Shown here: positions 45,414 through 56,569 of the stretch, in pieces
Layout: the number at the start of each line of letters is the position of its first letter
Numbering within the stretch: position 1 is the stretch's first letter
NCBI RefSeq assembly: GCF_000321225.1
Contig: NW_004450483.1
Location: 584,347 to 648,346, forward strand
Direction of reading: 5' to 3'
Length of the DNA: 64,000 bases
Origin: Odobenus rosmarus divergens
Lineage: Eukaryota > Chordata > Mammalia > Carnivora > Odobenidae
Made by a program: the position numbers and the translations under genes
Notes under the pieces: generated by a model
What the model was told of the DNA's origin: nothing
Database searches by the model: none
The model's input: the letters and a program-made list of their open reading frames with translations, nothing else

Positions 45414-45969
45414 GTCAGCTTGGGCTGTCATAACAACATACCCTAGACTGAGAGGTTTAAACAACAGAAATTTATTTTCTCACAGTTCTGGAGACTGAAA
45501 AATCCAAGATCAAGTTTCTAGCAGAATTCAGTTTCTTTCTTTTTTTTTTTTTTAAGATTTTATTTATTTATTTGAGAAAGAGAGGGAGATAGTGAGAGAG
45601 CATGAGCAGGGGAGAGAGGGAGAAGCAGGCTACCCACTGAGCAGGGAGCCTGACGTGGGGCTTGATCACAGGACCCTGGAATCATGACCGAAGCTGAAGG
45701 CAGACGCCTAACTGACTGAGCCACCCAGGCGTGCCAGAATTCAGCTTCTAGTGAGAGCTCTATTCCTGCTTTGCAGATGACATGACTTTTTTTATATGTC
45801 TCTTTATGGGGCTCTTTAAAAAAAAAAGACACTAATCCTATCCTATCAATGCCCCAACTCTTGAGACCTTATTTAACCTTAGTTACTTTCTTACTCCAAA
45901 TACAGCCACACTGGAGGTCAGGGCTTCCACATATAAATCTTGAGGGAACACAGACATTTGGTGTATAAC
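45414..45969 (-). repeat. MLT1/MST-type LTR (ERVL-MaLR), solo, antisense
   Basis: Reading through an inserted SINE, the text follows an antisense MaLR LTR: tattagtcagcttgggctgt, then aaacaacagaaatttatttt, then ctcacagttctggagactga, then gacactaatcctatc. It is an old solitary LTR with no internal coding part visible. Subfamily not assigned. Confidence 0.7.
45537..45735 (-). mobile_element. CAN SINE inside the MaLR LTR
   Basis: T tract to the head gccacccaggcgtgcc. Flank repeat agaattcag(t/c)ttct at 45523-45536 and 45736-45749. Confidence 0.92.
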
Positions 45970-46219
45970 AGCTTCTATCCTCAAGAGTACCTCATGGCCA
46001 CAAAATACCTGCTGCTGTTCCGTCATTCACTTCGTGATCCAGGCACAGAAAGCAGACAAGCCCAAGGGCAGAATGGCACTCACTAGCTGAGTTAGATTTC
46101 TTCTTGAGAAGCTTTCCCTAAAGTGCCACTCAAATTTCACTTAGTTTCATGGGCTAGAAACTTGTCATATTGTTATCCCATTTATTAGGAAGACTGCTGA
46201 ATGTAGTTTTTGTTGTTGT

Positions 46220-46530
46220 TGTGGCGAAGTGCATTGTTCCCCCAACAAAATTGGGGTTTCATTAATAAGGAGGAAAGGGGATGTTTATTTTATTTATTTA
46301 TTTTTTTAAAGATTTTATTTATTTGAGAGACAGAGAGCACGAGAGGGAAGAGGGTCAGAGGGAGGAGCAGACTCCCCGCTGAGCAGGGAGCCCAATGTGG
46401 GGCTTGATCCCAGGACTCCAGGATCATGACCTGAGCCGAAGGCAGTCGCTTAACGAACTGAGCCACCCAGGCGCCCAAAGGGGATGTTTATATGGGTGGG
46501 CAACTAGCAGTCTCCACCCCAGTTTCCTCC
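46220..46530. repeat. Old interspersed repeat, unassigned, split by a SINE
   Basis: Contains cccaacaaaattggggtttc and gggtgggcaactagcagtct. The same words occur diverged near 51568-51640, so this is a dispersed family I cannot name. Confidence 0.45.
46288..46476 (-). mobile_element. CAN SINE
   Basis: T-rich tail to gccacccaggcgccc. Exact duplication AAAGGGGATGTTTA at 46274-46287 and 46477-46490. Confidence 0.93.
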
Positions 46531-47116
46531 TTGGGCAACCTACCACCCATCACATACTCTTCTTCTCCATAGAATACAGTTAGCCTGCCCTGTGTCTCAT
46601 GCATTGATTGCATCCAGCTCAAGTCCGGGCACCCTGGATGGTGTCTTCTTCGTCAGGGGCAGATGGAGCTTGTCAGGGACCTAGAAACTGAAAGGCAAGT
46701 CCTCTGTCCCAAACATGCTAAATATACAATGAATGGTAGAGGAAGAATGGGGTGTCCACAACAAAACTCATTCAGGAAAGAGATAGTGAGGAATACAGTG
46801 CAATCACAGACCCAGAACATGGTCAGGTCCCGAAGACTCGCTGCCTGGGCAATGGAGTGAGTGCCTTGGTTAGCCCACCAGGTGATCCTGGTTCTGACCT
46901 CTGTGAGGATCTTTGGGATCCATTCTCCTCCATTCTCACAGCTGGTGTGGGCACTGGGGAGATGTCCCTCTTGGAAACCATAATTAGGGCTCCAGCAGCC
47001 TGTTTGCTGTTGACATGAGTTCAGGACCAGAGCCTGTGGCAAGACTTTCATTTTCTAATTTTTGGTAATATAGTAACTTACTCCACTTGGAGGCTATTGT
47101 TCCTCTGGTCAAATTC

Positions 47117-47300
47117 GGGGCACCTGGGTGGCTCAGTTGGTTAAATATCTTTGGCTCAGGTCATGATCCCCGGGTCCTGGGATTGAGCCCCGCATCAGGC
47201 TCCTTGCTCAGCAGGGAGCCTGCTTCTCCTTCTCCCTCCGCTGCTCCCCTTGCTTGTATGTGTTCCCTCTCTGTCAAATAAATAAATAAAATATTAAAAA
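47117..47300 (+). mobile_element. CAN SINE
   Basis: Head ggggcacctgggtggctcag, tail aaataaataaataaaatatt. Confidence 0.9.
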
Positions 47301-47435
47301 ATATATATATTCATGTATGAGTAATCCTAATCCAGCAACTTGCTTTCCCATGGCCTTTTGTTTTGTTTTTATTGTGAAATGTGTCATACATAAGAGAGTG
47401 CATTTACTATCACAGACATTTAAAAAACTAAAACA

Positions 47436-47651
47436 GGGGCGCGTGGGTGTTGCAGCTGGTTAAGCGTCCGACTCTTGGTTTCAGCTCATGTGGTGATCTC
47501 AGGGTCATGAGATTGAGTCCTGTGCTGGGCTCCATGTTCCATGCAGAGTCTGCTTAAGATTCTCTCTCTCCTTCTTCCTCTGCCCCTCCTGCCCTGCTGT
47601 GCTTTTTCTCTGTCTAAAATAAAATAAATAAAATATTTTTTTTAAAAAAAG
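47436..47651 (+). mobile_element. CAN SINE, diverged
   Basis: Head gggcgcgtgggtgttgcagc. Flank aaaaactaaaa repeated near 47424 and 47653. Confidence 0.88.
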
Positions 47652-48009
47652 GAAAAACTAAAATAAACTGCCATTTCCCTTCAGTGCAATCCTGATTTTG
47701 TACATATTTATGTATCCCTTTACAACATATTGTTTAGTTTTGCACATTTTATAAATGGATTTATTAATTTATAAATTTTAAAAATTCTTCTACAACTAGA
47801 GTTTTTCCTTTTAGTTTTGTGTTTCTAAGATTTAACCATAATGATGCATGTGGCTATTTTTATTTCATCTTTACTGCTCTGTGTATTTCTGTGTAAGAAA
47901 TGTGTTACTCCATTCTCCAGCTGAGGATGTCTACTGCTCCTAATTTTTATGAACACTGCTGCTCTCAAGATTTTTTGCAACTGAGCCCGGGTGCATAAGT
48001 TCAAAAATC

Positions 48010-48221
48010 TGGGGCACCTGGGTAGCTCAGTTGGTTAAGCATCTGACTGTTGATTTCAGCTCAGGTCGTGATCTCAGGGTGGTGGGATGGAGTCCTGCAT
48101 CGGGCTCCGTGCTCAGTGGGGAGTCTGCTGGAGAGTCTCTCTCCCTCTCCCGCTGCCCCTCCCCCCGCTAGTGCGTGCTCTGTCTCTCTCTCTCAAATAA
48201 ATAAATCTTAAAAAAAAAAAA
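48010..48221 (+). mobile_element. CAN SINE
   Basis: Head ggggcacctgggtagctcag. Flank AAGTTCAAAAAT at 47998-48009 and again near 48223. Confidence 0.92.
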
Positions 48222-48444
48222 CAAGTTCAAAAATTTCTCCAGGGCAAATACTTAGGGGTGCAGTTGCTGGGGAGTGGGATGTGTACACATTTAACTGTTT
48301 CCTGCCAGACCCTTTTCTGCGGTGGTTTGCCACTTCAACCCACCCTCAGCCCTGTTCCCCATCCTGCCCAACATTTGGTGTTTTCTGACTTTGAAATTTT
48401 TTCCAGGCTGTGAAATTTTATTACAGTCTAAATTGTTATTTTCC

Positions 48445-48527
48445 TGGGGTGCCTGGGTGGCTCAGTCGTTAAGCGTCTGCCTTCGGCCCAGGTCATGATC
48501 CTGGGGTCCTGGGATCGAGCCCCGCAT
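48445..48527 (+). mobile_element. CAN SINE, cut off by the assembly gap
   Basis: Head ggggtgcctgggtggctcag and the tRNA-like part up to gagccccgcat, then Ns. The 3' part is unseen. Confidence 0.9.
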
Positions 48528-49016
48528 NNNNNNNNNNNNNNNNNNNNNNNNNNNNNNNNNNNNNNNNNNNNNNNNNNNNNNNNNNNNNNNNNNNNNNNNN
48601 NNNNNNNNNNNNNNNNNNNNNNNNNNNNNNNNNNNNNNNNNNNNNNNNNNNNNNNNNNNNNNNNNNNNNNNNNNNNNNNNNNNNNNNNNNNNNNNNNNNN
48701 NNNNNNNNNNNNNNNNNNNNNNNNNNNNNNNNNNNNNNNNNNNNNNNNNNNNNNNNNNNNNNNNNNNNNNNNNNNNNNNNNNNNNNNNNNNNNNNNNNNN
48801 NNNNNNNNNNNNNNNNNNNNNNNNNNNNNNNNNNNNNNNNNNNNNNNNNNNNNNNNNNNNNNNNNNNNNNNNNNNNNNNNNNNNNNNNNNNNNNNNNNNN
48901 NNNNNNNNNNNNNNNNNNNNNNNNNNNNNNNNNNNNNNNNNNNNNNNNNNNNNNNNNNNNNNNNNNNNNNNNNNNNNNNNNNNNNNNNNNNNNNNNNNNN
49001 NNNNNNNNNNNNNNNN
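48528..49016. other. Assembly gap (489 N)
   Basis: A run of N begins inside a SINE. Content unknown; reading frames through it are meaningless. Confidence 1.
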
Positions 49017-49560
49017 CCTTTATTTTTTAAGTCTAAAAATTTGGGCCCTGTCACAGCTGATGCCGGCTCAGCCCTTGCCCTTTGTCCCCTCCTCCTTGGC
49101 CCAGTCCCCTCTGCCCAGGCCTCGAGGTCATGTGAAACAATAAATTTAGGTGGGAAGTCTCACCCTTAATCTGATTTTCCTGGTGGGTTTTTCCCTTGTC
49201 CTCTGGCAGCAAACTACCTTGTCTTCACTAGAAGGAAATTGAAAAAGCCTGAAGGTGAATTTTCTTGTCTTCTGCTAACGTCCCTTCACATTCATTTCAC
49301 AGCTGTGTGGAACAGGAGCTACTGAATTCAACTCTACAAGTCTCCAAATTACAGGACCCTCAATCAATTTCCAATTGAGGCTGTAGGCAGAGTGTGTTTC
49401 CTTCGTCTCTGACCAGCTGGCTCCCGCCTGGCTTTCCTTGCTCTTGAAGGACTTGGTTCAAAGCAGCCAGAATGAGCTGAGCCAGCCTATGCTGATATTC
49501 TGTCCCCTCTTCTCCCATGTGCCCTGACCTACGCCCTTGGCTGGCACAGAGTCCAGTTTC
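49017..49560. other. Intergenic DNA, nothing recognised
   Basis: Single-copy in appearance; no gene or repeat identified. Confidence 0.5.
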
Positions 49561-49765
49561 TTTTTCTTTTTTTTTAAAGAACATTTTATTTATTTATTTG
49601 ACAGAGACACAGCGAGAGAGGGAACACAAGCAGGGGGAGTGGGGGAGAGGGAGAAGCAGGCTTTCCGCTGAGCAGGGAGCCCGATGTGGGGCTCGATCCC
49701 TGGACCCTGGGATCATGACCTGAGCCCAAGGCAGACGCTTAACGACTGAGCCACCCAGGCGCCCC
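49561..49765 (-). mobile_element. CAN SINE
   Basis: T-rich tail, tttatttatttatttgacag, head gccacccaggcgcccc. Flank gagtccag near 49549 and 49768. Confidence 0.92.
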
Positions 49766-50089
49766 GGAGTCCAGGTCCCAAAGCATCACAGGCAAGAATG
49801 TGACCAAATGTTTCACTACCCCGAAACTAAAGGTAACAACTTGCCAGCCTTCCAGCCTCTCACATATGTACCTCTACAGTTCCAGACGTGACCCTCTCCA
49901 GTCAGCCACTTCCAAAACGTTAGATTCTGTAACTTGCAGCCCCCACTCTGTAGTATCAAATTATGGTCAATGAATATCAATGAAGATTTGATGAGCAATC
50001 CCTGGCTGAAATGGTGTCCTCATGAGGTTTTTCAGGGATGCAGGCTCCTTTTGTATTTCTGCTAAGACAATGTTAAAATGAGCATATAG

Positions 50090-50283
50090 GGCGCCTGGGT
50101 GGCTTAGTCGTTAAGCGTCTGCCTTTGGCTCAGGTCATGATCCCAGGGTCCTGGGATCGAGTCCCACATCGGGCTCCCTGCTCAGCGGGAAGCCTGCTTC
50201 TCCCTCTCCCACTCCCCCTGCTTGTGTTCCTGCTCTCGCTGTGTCTCTCTCTCAAATAAATAAATAAAATCTTTAAAAAAAAA
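50090..50283 (+). mobile_element. CAN SINE, young-looking
   Basis: Full element. Exact 15-bp duplication AAAATGAGCATATAG at 50075-50089 and 50284-50298. Confidence 0.94.
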
Positions 50284-50299
50284 AAAATGAGCATATAGC

Positions 50300-51420
50300 C
50301 TTCACAAGATGGCTGCTTGAGCCCCAGCCCTCATATCTGCATTCAAGGCAATAGGGAGGAAGAAAAGGCAAGGGCGAAAGGAGATTGGTCCACTGATGCA
50401 GCTCTCCCTCCTCTTGTTCTTTGCTCTAAAATATATTTATACGAGCATCGAGTCACTCTCAGGCAGGAAAGATGATGGTCAGATTTCACTACTGGGTTCA
50501 ACAGAATATAATGTGGGAAAATGCTATTTCCAGTGTGGAATAGGGGTGACACATTGAAACAAATGTGAAAGAACACTTGATCCACAAATAAATTTTTAAT
50601 GATAATTTAAAACTTCATCAAGCCGGATTATTCCAACTTAAAACACTAAGAAATAGGACCATCAGGAAAACAACACCAACTTCTGAAGGTACCAAAGGGT
50701 TGTAGGGCAAATTTCCATGTAGATGGAAAATTAGTATTTGTCGAGTTATAAATATGGGTTTTTGCCATAAGACAGTGGTTAATTTCCCCCTCAACATTAT
50801 TGAGGAATAATTGACAAATATAATTGTATATATTTAAAAAGTACAAAGTGATAATTTGATATACATATACACTGTGGAATGATTACCCAAATCAAAATAA
50901 TTAACACATCCATCACCTCACTTATTTAAGGACATTAATTGTTATTCAATGACAAATCCTGCAAATACAAAATAAAACTCAAATCCGTGGTCAGGTAATT
51001 AATAATCTACCTGGAAAAAAGGCAAGGCAATAAACTCAGAGTCTAGCCCTGAGCCCTGCACATATTTCCTGCACTAACATTATCTACAGAAGCACTTTGT
51101 CAATTTGTGTCAGGTGATTCCTTCTGCAGCTGGCTGTGGTTCAGGCACAAAGGTGCCAAGTCTAAACATGTGTACAGAGCCGAAAGAACATTCTCCACCA
51201 GCTGTGGGGGTTATCAGTAGACAGCAGGGGACCTAAGGTTCCATATCTTTGTTGTCTTATCATAATTCCAAATATGCATTTTGAGGTGCGATTTTGTTTT
51301 GAAGACACTCCTTTCGAATAGGTGCCCTATGGTCACAATTAACAATAATATATGAAACTCTAGCTTTGAAGAGTTGACCCATACCACCCCATGGAGAGAC
51401 ATGACCTTGTGGGACACACT
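50300..51420. other. AT-rich intergenic DNA with an antisense L1 3' end
   Basis: An L1 3'-end signature (tattgaggaataattgacaa, then gatatacatatacactgtgg) lies at about 50795-50935. Elsewhere no gene or repeat is recognised. Confidence 0.5.
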
Positions 51421-51925
51421 GAGGTCAGCTCACCTTCTGAGGAATTTCTCCAAAAACCCCACCCACCGTCACCTTACATCTCATTGGCCAGAACTTAGTC
51501 ATGTGGTTAGCCCTCCCTTTGAAGGAGCCTGGGAAATGTAGTTGTTAGCTGGGCACAAATTGCTAAGACCCAACAAAATCAGGGTTTTGTTAACAAAAAA
51601 ATGGAAGGAAAGATATTTCAGGTGGGCAATTCTAACTAGCTGGACAAAAAGGAATGTATTTCCCGCAGAATTATTAGAAGGGAAGAAGAAACAAGTCTAG
51701 GCAATGCTCTCACAAACAGTGCTGCTTAATTGTCTTGATTAATCTCAGAAAATTAACTTTGTTGTTTTTGCCACCCATTTCAGCAAGATGGATGACCTCT
51801 CCCAGCCTGTCACTTCTTATCCAACCTTCTTGTCATTTCCAAATCAGGACCTTCCATGGGTGCATCTTATTGGTGGGAACTAGGTCACAGGTCCGCAAGG
51901 GAGTCTGGGAAATGTAGTTTTTTTT
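51420..51925. repeat. Old interspersed repeat pieces, unassigned
   Basis: Segments tcattggccagaacttagtc and gggaaatgtagttgttagct (about 51480-51600) recur diverged at 51840-51925 (ggtgggaactaggtcacagg, gggaaatgtagttt). They belong to a dispersed mammalian family that I cannot name. Confidence 0.45.
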
Positions 51926-51928
51926 TAA

Positions 51929-51953
51929 AATCCTACCTTAACAAGGTAGGATT
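51929..51953. repeat. Perfect inverted repeat, 11-bp stem
   Basis: AATCCTACCTT, three-base spacer, AAGGTAGGATT: a perfect 11-bp stem directly after an A/T-rich run. Confidence 0.97.
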
Positions 51954-51954
51954 C

Positions 51955-53430
51955 GCCGTTGTGTGGAGCCAGCATATTTCATTCATTCTAAGACACGTAA
52001 TTTTGTTCATATTTTCATGTCTCTACAATTAGGATGCTTCTGACAACCAGTAACAGCTCTTGGCCATTTGGCAATTTTGTAATGGCATCAGCATTGCTGT
52101 ACAATCGTGAGACTTCCTTACAGAGGCTAAAAAGCATCTCTATCAGAAGGGTCAGATGGCCTCACCCATCTGCTTTCCAGATCCCAAATCTTTGTGGCTG
52201 CCAACGCTTCTCACTCTATTTGCCTGACCTGAAAACAGAAGTCTTGACTTCCACTGTGGAGGGTTTCTGGAAGACACAATGATAGATACAATGGTAGGTC
52301 CATCCTCTTTCTGGGCAGGGTTGGGATGAATGAGTAGGCGGGAGAGAGCCTCTGAGGCAAGAGGCTCCTGGGTGTAAAGGCCTGGTGGCAGTGGGGACAA
52401 CCTCTCTAAGGACAGCAGGAGGATAGTTTCTCTTGAGTCCTGCTTCTTTCCCCCAGGAGCTACGGCTCTGCTCGCAGCCTGTCCAACATCTCCTGCCTCC
52501 CTTGGGGAGCCATCCTGAGTCTGGTCCCAGCCCGGCACTCTCCTTTTAGGCCGGTGCAGTTGGACAGACAGCACTGGGCCCCATCCTGGCTCCAGCCGAA
52601 CAAGTTTAGACAAGTGGCTGAATCTCAGAGCCTGGGTTTTCTCATCAGTGAGTTGGGTGTGACGCCGTCTACCTCCCTAGGATGTTGAGAGAGTTAAATG
52701 GGATAATGGGTGGGAGTTGAAACCCCTGGGCTGAGCCGGTGGGGAGGGGCTCTCAGCAGGAGTAGTAGCCCCCGGGGGGGAGAGGCGCTAAATGCGGCCT
52801 CCCTGCAGAGGCTGACACTTGTAACTGGGGAAGTTTGCAGAAGGAGGTATAAAGCAGATAACAGGGCTCTTGTTTGGCCCCCGGAGAGAAGGCACTGTGC
52901 CCAAGTGCCTGTGGCTGACTCTGCCCAAGGCAATTCGCTGAGTGGGAAGCAGGGCAGTTGTCATCACAATGAGGATGCTTGACTGCCCAAAAGACTGATG
53001 GGAGAATCTAAATGGAGAGGGGAGAGTCGGTAGAAGGCAGTAATAGGGTCTTTGGAGTGGGAGGGACTGGGGCTCAGGTCCCAGCTCCTTCTCTTGTTAG
53101 CCATGTGCCCCTGCGAAGGTCGCCTGGTCACTCAGACCTCCACAGCCTCATCTGTAAAATGGGCACAGTAGCTGTCTCATAGGGCCATTTGTGAGAACCA
53201 GGCTAGCTCGTAAACATAATGTTCCCATACAACTCTTGGAATATGCTAAGGGCTGGATGTACACTAGTGATTTATTAGAATATAACCGCCCTGTCTGGGC
53301 TGTTTGGTGAATGATAAATGTGAGTGGTGGGGATGACCTTTGCTTTAAGAAAACCAAACCACTCATGCTGAAATGTATCAACTTGACTATTTGAATTCTG
53401 AAAGAAGGTTTTGTTTGTTTGTTTTTTTTT
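51955..53430. other. Intergenic DNA with two MIR copies
   Basis: MIR-like stretches lie at about 52600-52715 (gggttttctcatcagtgagt, gagagagttaaatgggataa) and about 53045-53260 (cctcatctgtaaaatgggca). The remainder is single-copy with no recognised gene. Confidence 0.55.
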
Positions 53431-53830
53431 TAAGGACCTTTTTATTCTGGAATAACTTTAGACTTACAGAAAAATTGCCAGGGCGCCTGGGTGGCTCAGT
53501 TGGTTAAGCGACTGCCTTCGGCTCAGGTCATGATCCTGGAGTCCCGGGATCGAGTCCCACATCGGGCTCCCTGCTCAGCGGGGAGTCTGCGTCTCCCTCT
53601 GACCCTCTTCCCTCTCGTGCTCTCTGTCTCTCATTCTCTCTCTCTCAAATAAATAAATAAAATCTTTAAAAAAAATAATTAAATATTTAAAAAAAAGAAA
53701 AGAAAAATTGCCAGTAGAATACAGAGAATTCCCATATACCGTTCACCCAGTTTCCACTGTTGTTAACATCCTAGGGTTCTGTGTACATTTGTCAGAGCTA
53801 AGAAACTGAGATCGGTACAGTGCTGTTAAG
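53430..53830 (-). mobile_element. Old L1 3' region, antisense, split by a SINE
   Basis: The text ctttagacttacagaaaaat, resumed after the SINE by gagaattcccatataccgtt and cccagtttccactgttgtta, matches an antisense old L1 3' region. Confidence 0.6.
53482..53700 (+). mobile_element. CAN SINE, 'gactgccttcggctc' subfamily
   Basis: Full element. Exact 14-bp duplication AGAAAAATTGCCAG at 53468-53481 and 53701-53714. Confidence 0.94.
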
Positions 53831-54029
53831 TGAATACCAGGCTTTATCTGAATTTGAAGGCACATCTTTGAGAAGTTACTCTCTTCCTTGAGAGAGTGAG
53901 TGAAGTTCTTGACAGAGAAACTGCCACCGTGGGGATGGAGATGACAATATGCACAATTGGCCAATGAGATTCAAAGGACAAAAGTGTGATTTAGCCAAGT
54001 TTGTAGGGTAGCAGGGAGTGAGGAAGAGA

Positions 54030-54170
54030 CAGCTGGGATTCAGGTGCCCTAGGTTCATGCTTGAGTCTGCCATTTAATCTGGACCGTTCCCCTTACCTGG
54101 GTGCTGGGTTTCTTTTCTTTTTCTTTTCTGTAAAATGGGAATAACATTCCTTGCCTGGTGCTCCTAGCAA
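54030..54170 (+). repeat. MIR SINE remnant
   Basis: Text ttgagtctgccatttaatct then ttctgtaaaatgggaataac follows the MIR consensus order. Confidence 0.6.
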
Positions 54171-54562
54171 GGTACGGCAGATACCAGTCTCCTCCTCAGA
54201 CCCATTTCCCGTCTTCCTCAGTAAGAAACTCCTGATTTTTTAGCTGGGCACATGCCACTCCGCTAAGGACTACATTTCCCAGCTTCCCATATAGCAAGAT
54301 GAGGCCCGGTGACTAGGTTCCAATCAATGGGGAGTAAGCAAAAGTGGTGCGCACATCTTCCTTGAGGAAAGAAGGTGTGCCCTTATGCTGCCCTTCCTCT
54401 TTGTGCCTGGATAGAATGCTGTCATGATGGCTGGAGCTCCAGCAGCCATTTTAGAGTGTGCCACAATGTTGCCAATGGAAGGCACACATTGCTAAGAAGG
54501 TATAAGAAGGCCAGGTTCCTGATACTGTAGAACTCCATGGACTAATGGCGTGGACCTCTAGA

Positions 54563-54797
54563 CCAGGGTTTCTCAACCTGAGCCCTATTGATATCTCATG
54601 CTGCATAATTCTTAGATAATTCTTAGGACGGGGACCGTCCTATGCATTGCAGAATGTTTAGTAGCATCCCTGGCCTCCACCCACTAGATGCCAGTAGCAT
54701 CCCACTCCCTGAGGTGTGAGAATCAAAAATGCCTCTTGAGATTGCTATCTGTCCTCTGGGGGCCAAAGTCACTTTTGGTTAAGAACCACTGCTCTAG
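54563..54797 (-). mobile_element. MER5A-like hAT-Charlie DNA transposon remnant
   Basis: Starts cagggtttctcaacctgagc and ends ggttaagaaccactg, the inverted termini of MER5. The interior (gtttagtagcatccctggcc, then cactagatgccagtagcatc) matches the antisense consensus by eye. Non-autonomous. Confidence 0.8.
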
Positions 54798-54914
54798 CAT
54801 GGAGCACTGAGTGTTATACGCAAACAATGACTCATGGAACACTACATCCAAAACTAATGATGTACTGTATGGGACGAACATAACATAATAAAATAAAATT
54901 AAATAAAAAAAAAA
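54798..54914 (+). mobile_element. Very short carnivore L1 3' end
   Basis: Contains ggagcactgagtgttatacg and gatgtactgtatgggacgaa, then an A-rich tail. Exact 17-bp duplication AAGAACCACTGCTCTAG at 54781-54797 and 54915-54931. Confidence 0.92.
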
Positions 54915-54933
54915 AAGAACCACTGCTCTAGAG

Positions 54934-55192
54934 GGGCGCCTGGGTGGCCCAGTTGGTTAAGTGTCTGACTTCGACTCAGGTTATGATCTCAGGGTCCTGG
55001 GATGGAGCCCCACTTCTCGCCCTGCGTCTCACCGTCTCACCCCACGACTTGGTGTCTGTCTCCCAAGAGGAGCCCTTCATCGAGCCCCATGCTCAGCAGG
55101 GAGTTTGCTGGTCCCTCTCCCTCTCCCTCTGCTCACCTCCCCCAACATGTGCTTTCTCTTTCAAATAAATAAAATCTTAAAAACAAACAAAC
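54934..55192 (+). mobile_element. CAN SINE with an internal extra segment
   Basis: Head gcgcctgggtggcccagttg. An extra stretch (about 55018-55075) within the body makes this copy about 60 bp longer than its relatives. Flank cactgct(c)(t/c)agag recurs at 54921 and 55195, so it landed in the duplication left by the preceding L1. Confidence 0.9.
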
Positions 55193-55364
55193 AAACACTG
55201 CTCCAGAGCAGTTCTGTCCAATAGGAATATAATGCAAGCCACAAATGCAAACCACATATTTAAATTTAAATTTTAAATAAAATAAAATAAAGTAAAAATA
55301 AACAGGTGAAATTAATTTAAATAATATAGTGTATTTGACTCAATATATTAAAACTACTGTCACT

Positions 55365-55569
55365 GGGGCGCCTGGGTGGCTCAGTCGTTAAGCGTCTGCC
55401 TTCGGCTCAGGTCATGATCCCAGGGTCCTGGGATCGAGCCCCGCATCGGGCTTCCCACTCTGCGGGAGGCCTGCTTCTCCCTCTCCCACTCCCCCTGCTA
55501 GTGTTCCCTCTCTCGCTGTGTCTCTCTCTGTCAAATAAATAAATAAAATCTTTAAAAAAAAAAAAAAAA
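55365..55569 (+). mobile_element. CAN SINE, young-looking
   Basis: Full element. Exact 15-bp duplication AAAACTACTGTCACT at 55350-55364 and 55570-55584. Confidence 0.94.
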
Positions 55570-55649
55570 AAACTACTGTCACTTATCACAGGATTCGTAT
55601 AAAAATTATTGACAGGGCTATATTATTCCTTTTTCATATAAAATCTTTA

Positions 55650-55857
55650 TTATTTACTTATTTTTAGAAGATTTTATTTATTTATTTATTTGAGAGGCAG
55701 AGAGACAGTGCAAGCAGGGTGGGGAGGAGCAGAGGGAGAGGGAGAAGCAGACCCCCTGCTGAGCAGGGAGCCCGATGTGGGGCTTGAACCCAGGACCCTG
55801 GGATTATGACTCAAGCCAAAGGCAGACACTTAACTGACTGAGCCACCCAAGCACCCC
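55650..55857 (-). mobile_element. CAN SINE
   Basis: Antisense element ending gccacccaagcacccc. Exact 16-bp duplication TCATATAAAATCTTTA at 55634-55649 and 55858-55873. Confidence 0.93.
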
Positions 55858-55887
55858 TCATATAAAATCTTTAAAACTGGTGTGTAT

Positions 55888-56357
55888 AATAGTCCCCCCT
55901 TATCCATGGGGGATATGTTTCAAGTCCTCCAGGGGACGCCTGAAACCGCCCATAGTACCGAACCCTGTATATATGACTTTTTCCTATGCATATGTACCTA
56001 TGATAAAGTTTAACTTATAGATGAGGCACAGCCCGGGATTTACAATAACTAATAATAAAATAGAACAATTATAACAATACACTGTAATAAAAGTTACATG
56101 AATGGGGTCTCTCTGTCTCACAATATCTTACTGCCCTGCACCCACCCTCCTTCGTGGGAGGCTGCAAGATGACAAAATGACTACGTGTGAGGTGACGTGA
56201 GGGGGATGACGTAGGTGCAGTGACGTAGCATTAGGCTGCCATTGACCTTCTGACGATGTATCAGAAGGAGGATCATCTCCCCGCCCCAGGCCACGGCTGA
56301 CTGCAGGGAATTGGAACTGCAGAAAGCAAAATTGCGGATAAGGGGATATCGCTGTAC
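55888..56357 (+). mobile_element. Tigger-type (TcMar) non-autonomous DNA transposon
   Basis: About 470 bp with inverted ends: agtcccccccttatcc-like at the left, ggataaggggatatcgctgt at the right. Interior phrases tacctatgataaagtttaac and ttgaccttctgacgatgtat match a common mammalian Tigger-derived element. No transposase. Confidence 0.8.
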
Positions 56358-56569
56358 TTTCCACTTATAACACATCCTGGCTAAGGCTGGCCATATTTCA
56401 AGTGCTCCATGGCCACATGGGGCTCCTGGGTACCGTACTGGATGGCGTTAACTCTAGACTTCTAGAATTTAAGGGAGAGACAAGTGTCTATCTCATTTAA
56501 GCCCTCTTTATTTTGGGGCTTTTGTTACTCGCAGCAGAATGAAACTCTAACCGGCACTTGGATTTTTGA

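Larger units (their letters stand above)
55200..56446 (+). mobile_element. MER3-like hAT element, split by SINEs and a Tigger element
   Basis: One end (cagagcagttctgtccaata, 55204) and the other (atttcaagtgctccatggcc, then gtaccgtactggatg, about 56395-56446) resemble the two ends of MER3. The interior holds later insertions. Confidence 0.5.
54185..56562 (+). repeat. Old LTR-like repeat, split into two parts by nested insertions
   Basis: The first part (54185-54562) has ctacatttcccagcttccca, gatggctggagctccagcag and ccattttag. The last part (about 56447-56562) has catttaagccctctttattt and gttactcgcagcagaatgaa. In other mammalian copies I know these parts are contiguous. The words ctctaga at 54555 and 56452 mark the split point. 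Family name uncertain. Confidence 0.5.

Noticed and set aside
48428..49169. 208- and 224-codon frames on both strands
   Set aside because: They consist almost entirely of assembly-gap N with SINE-derived ends.
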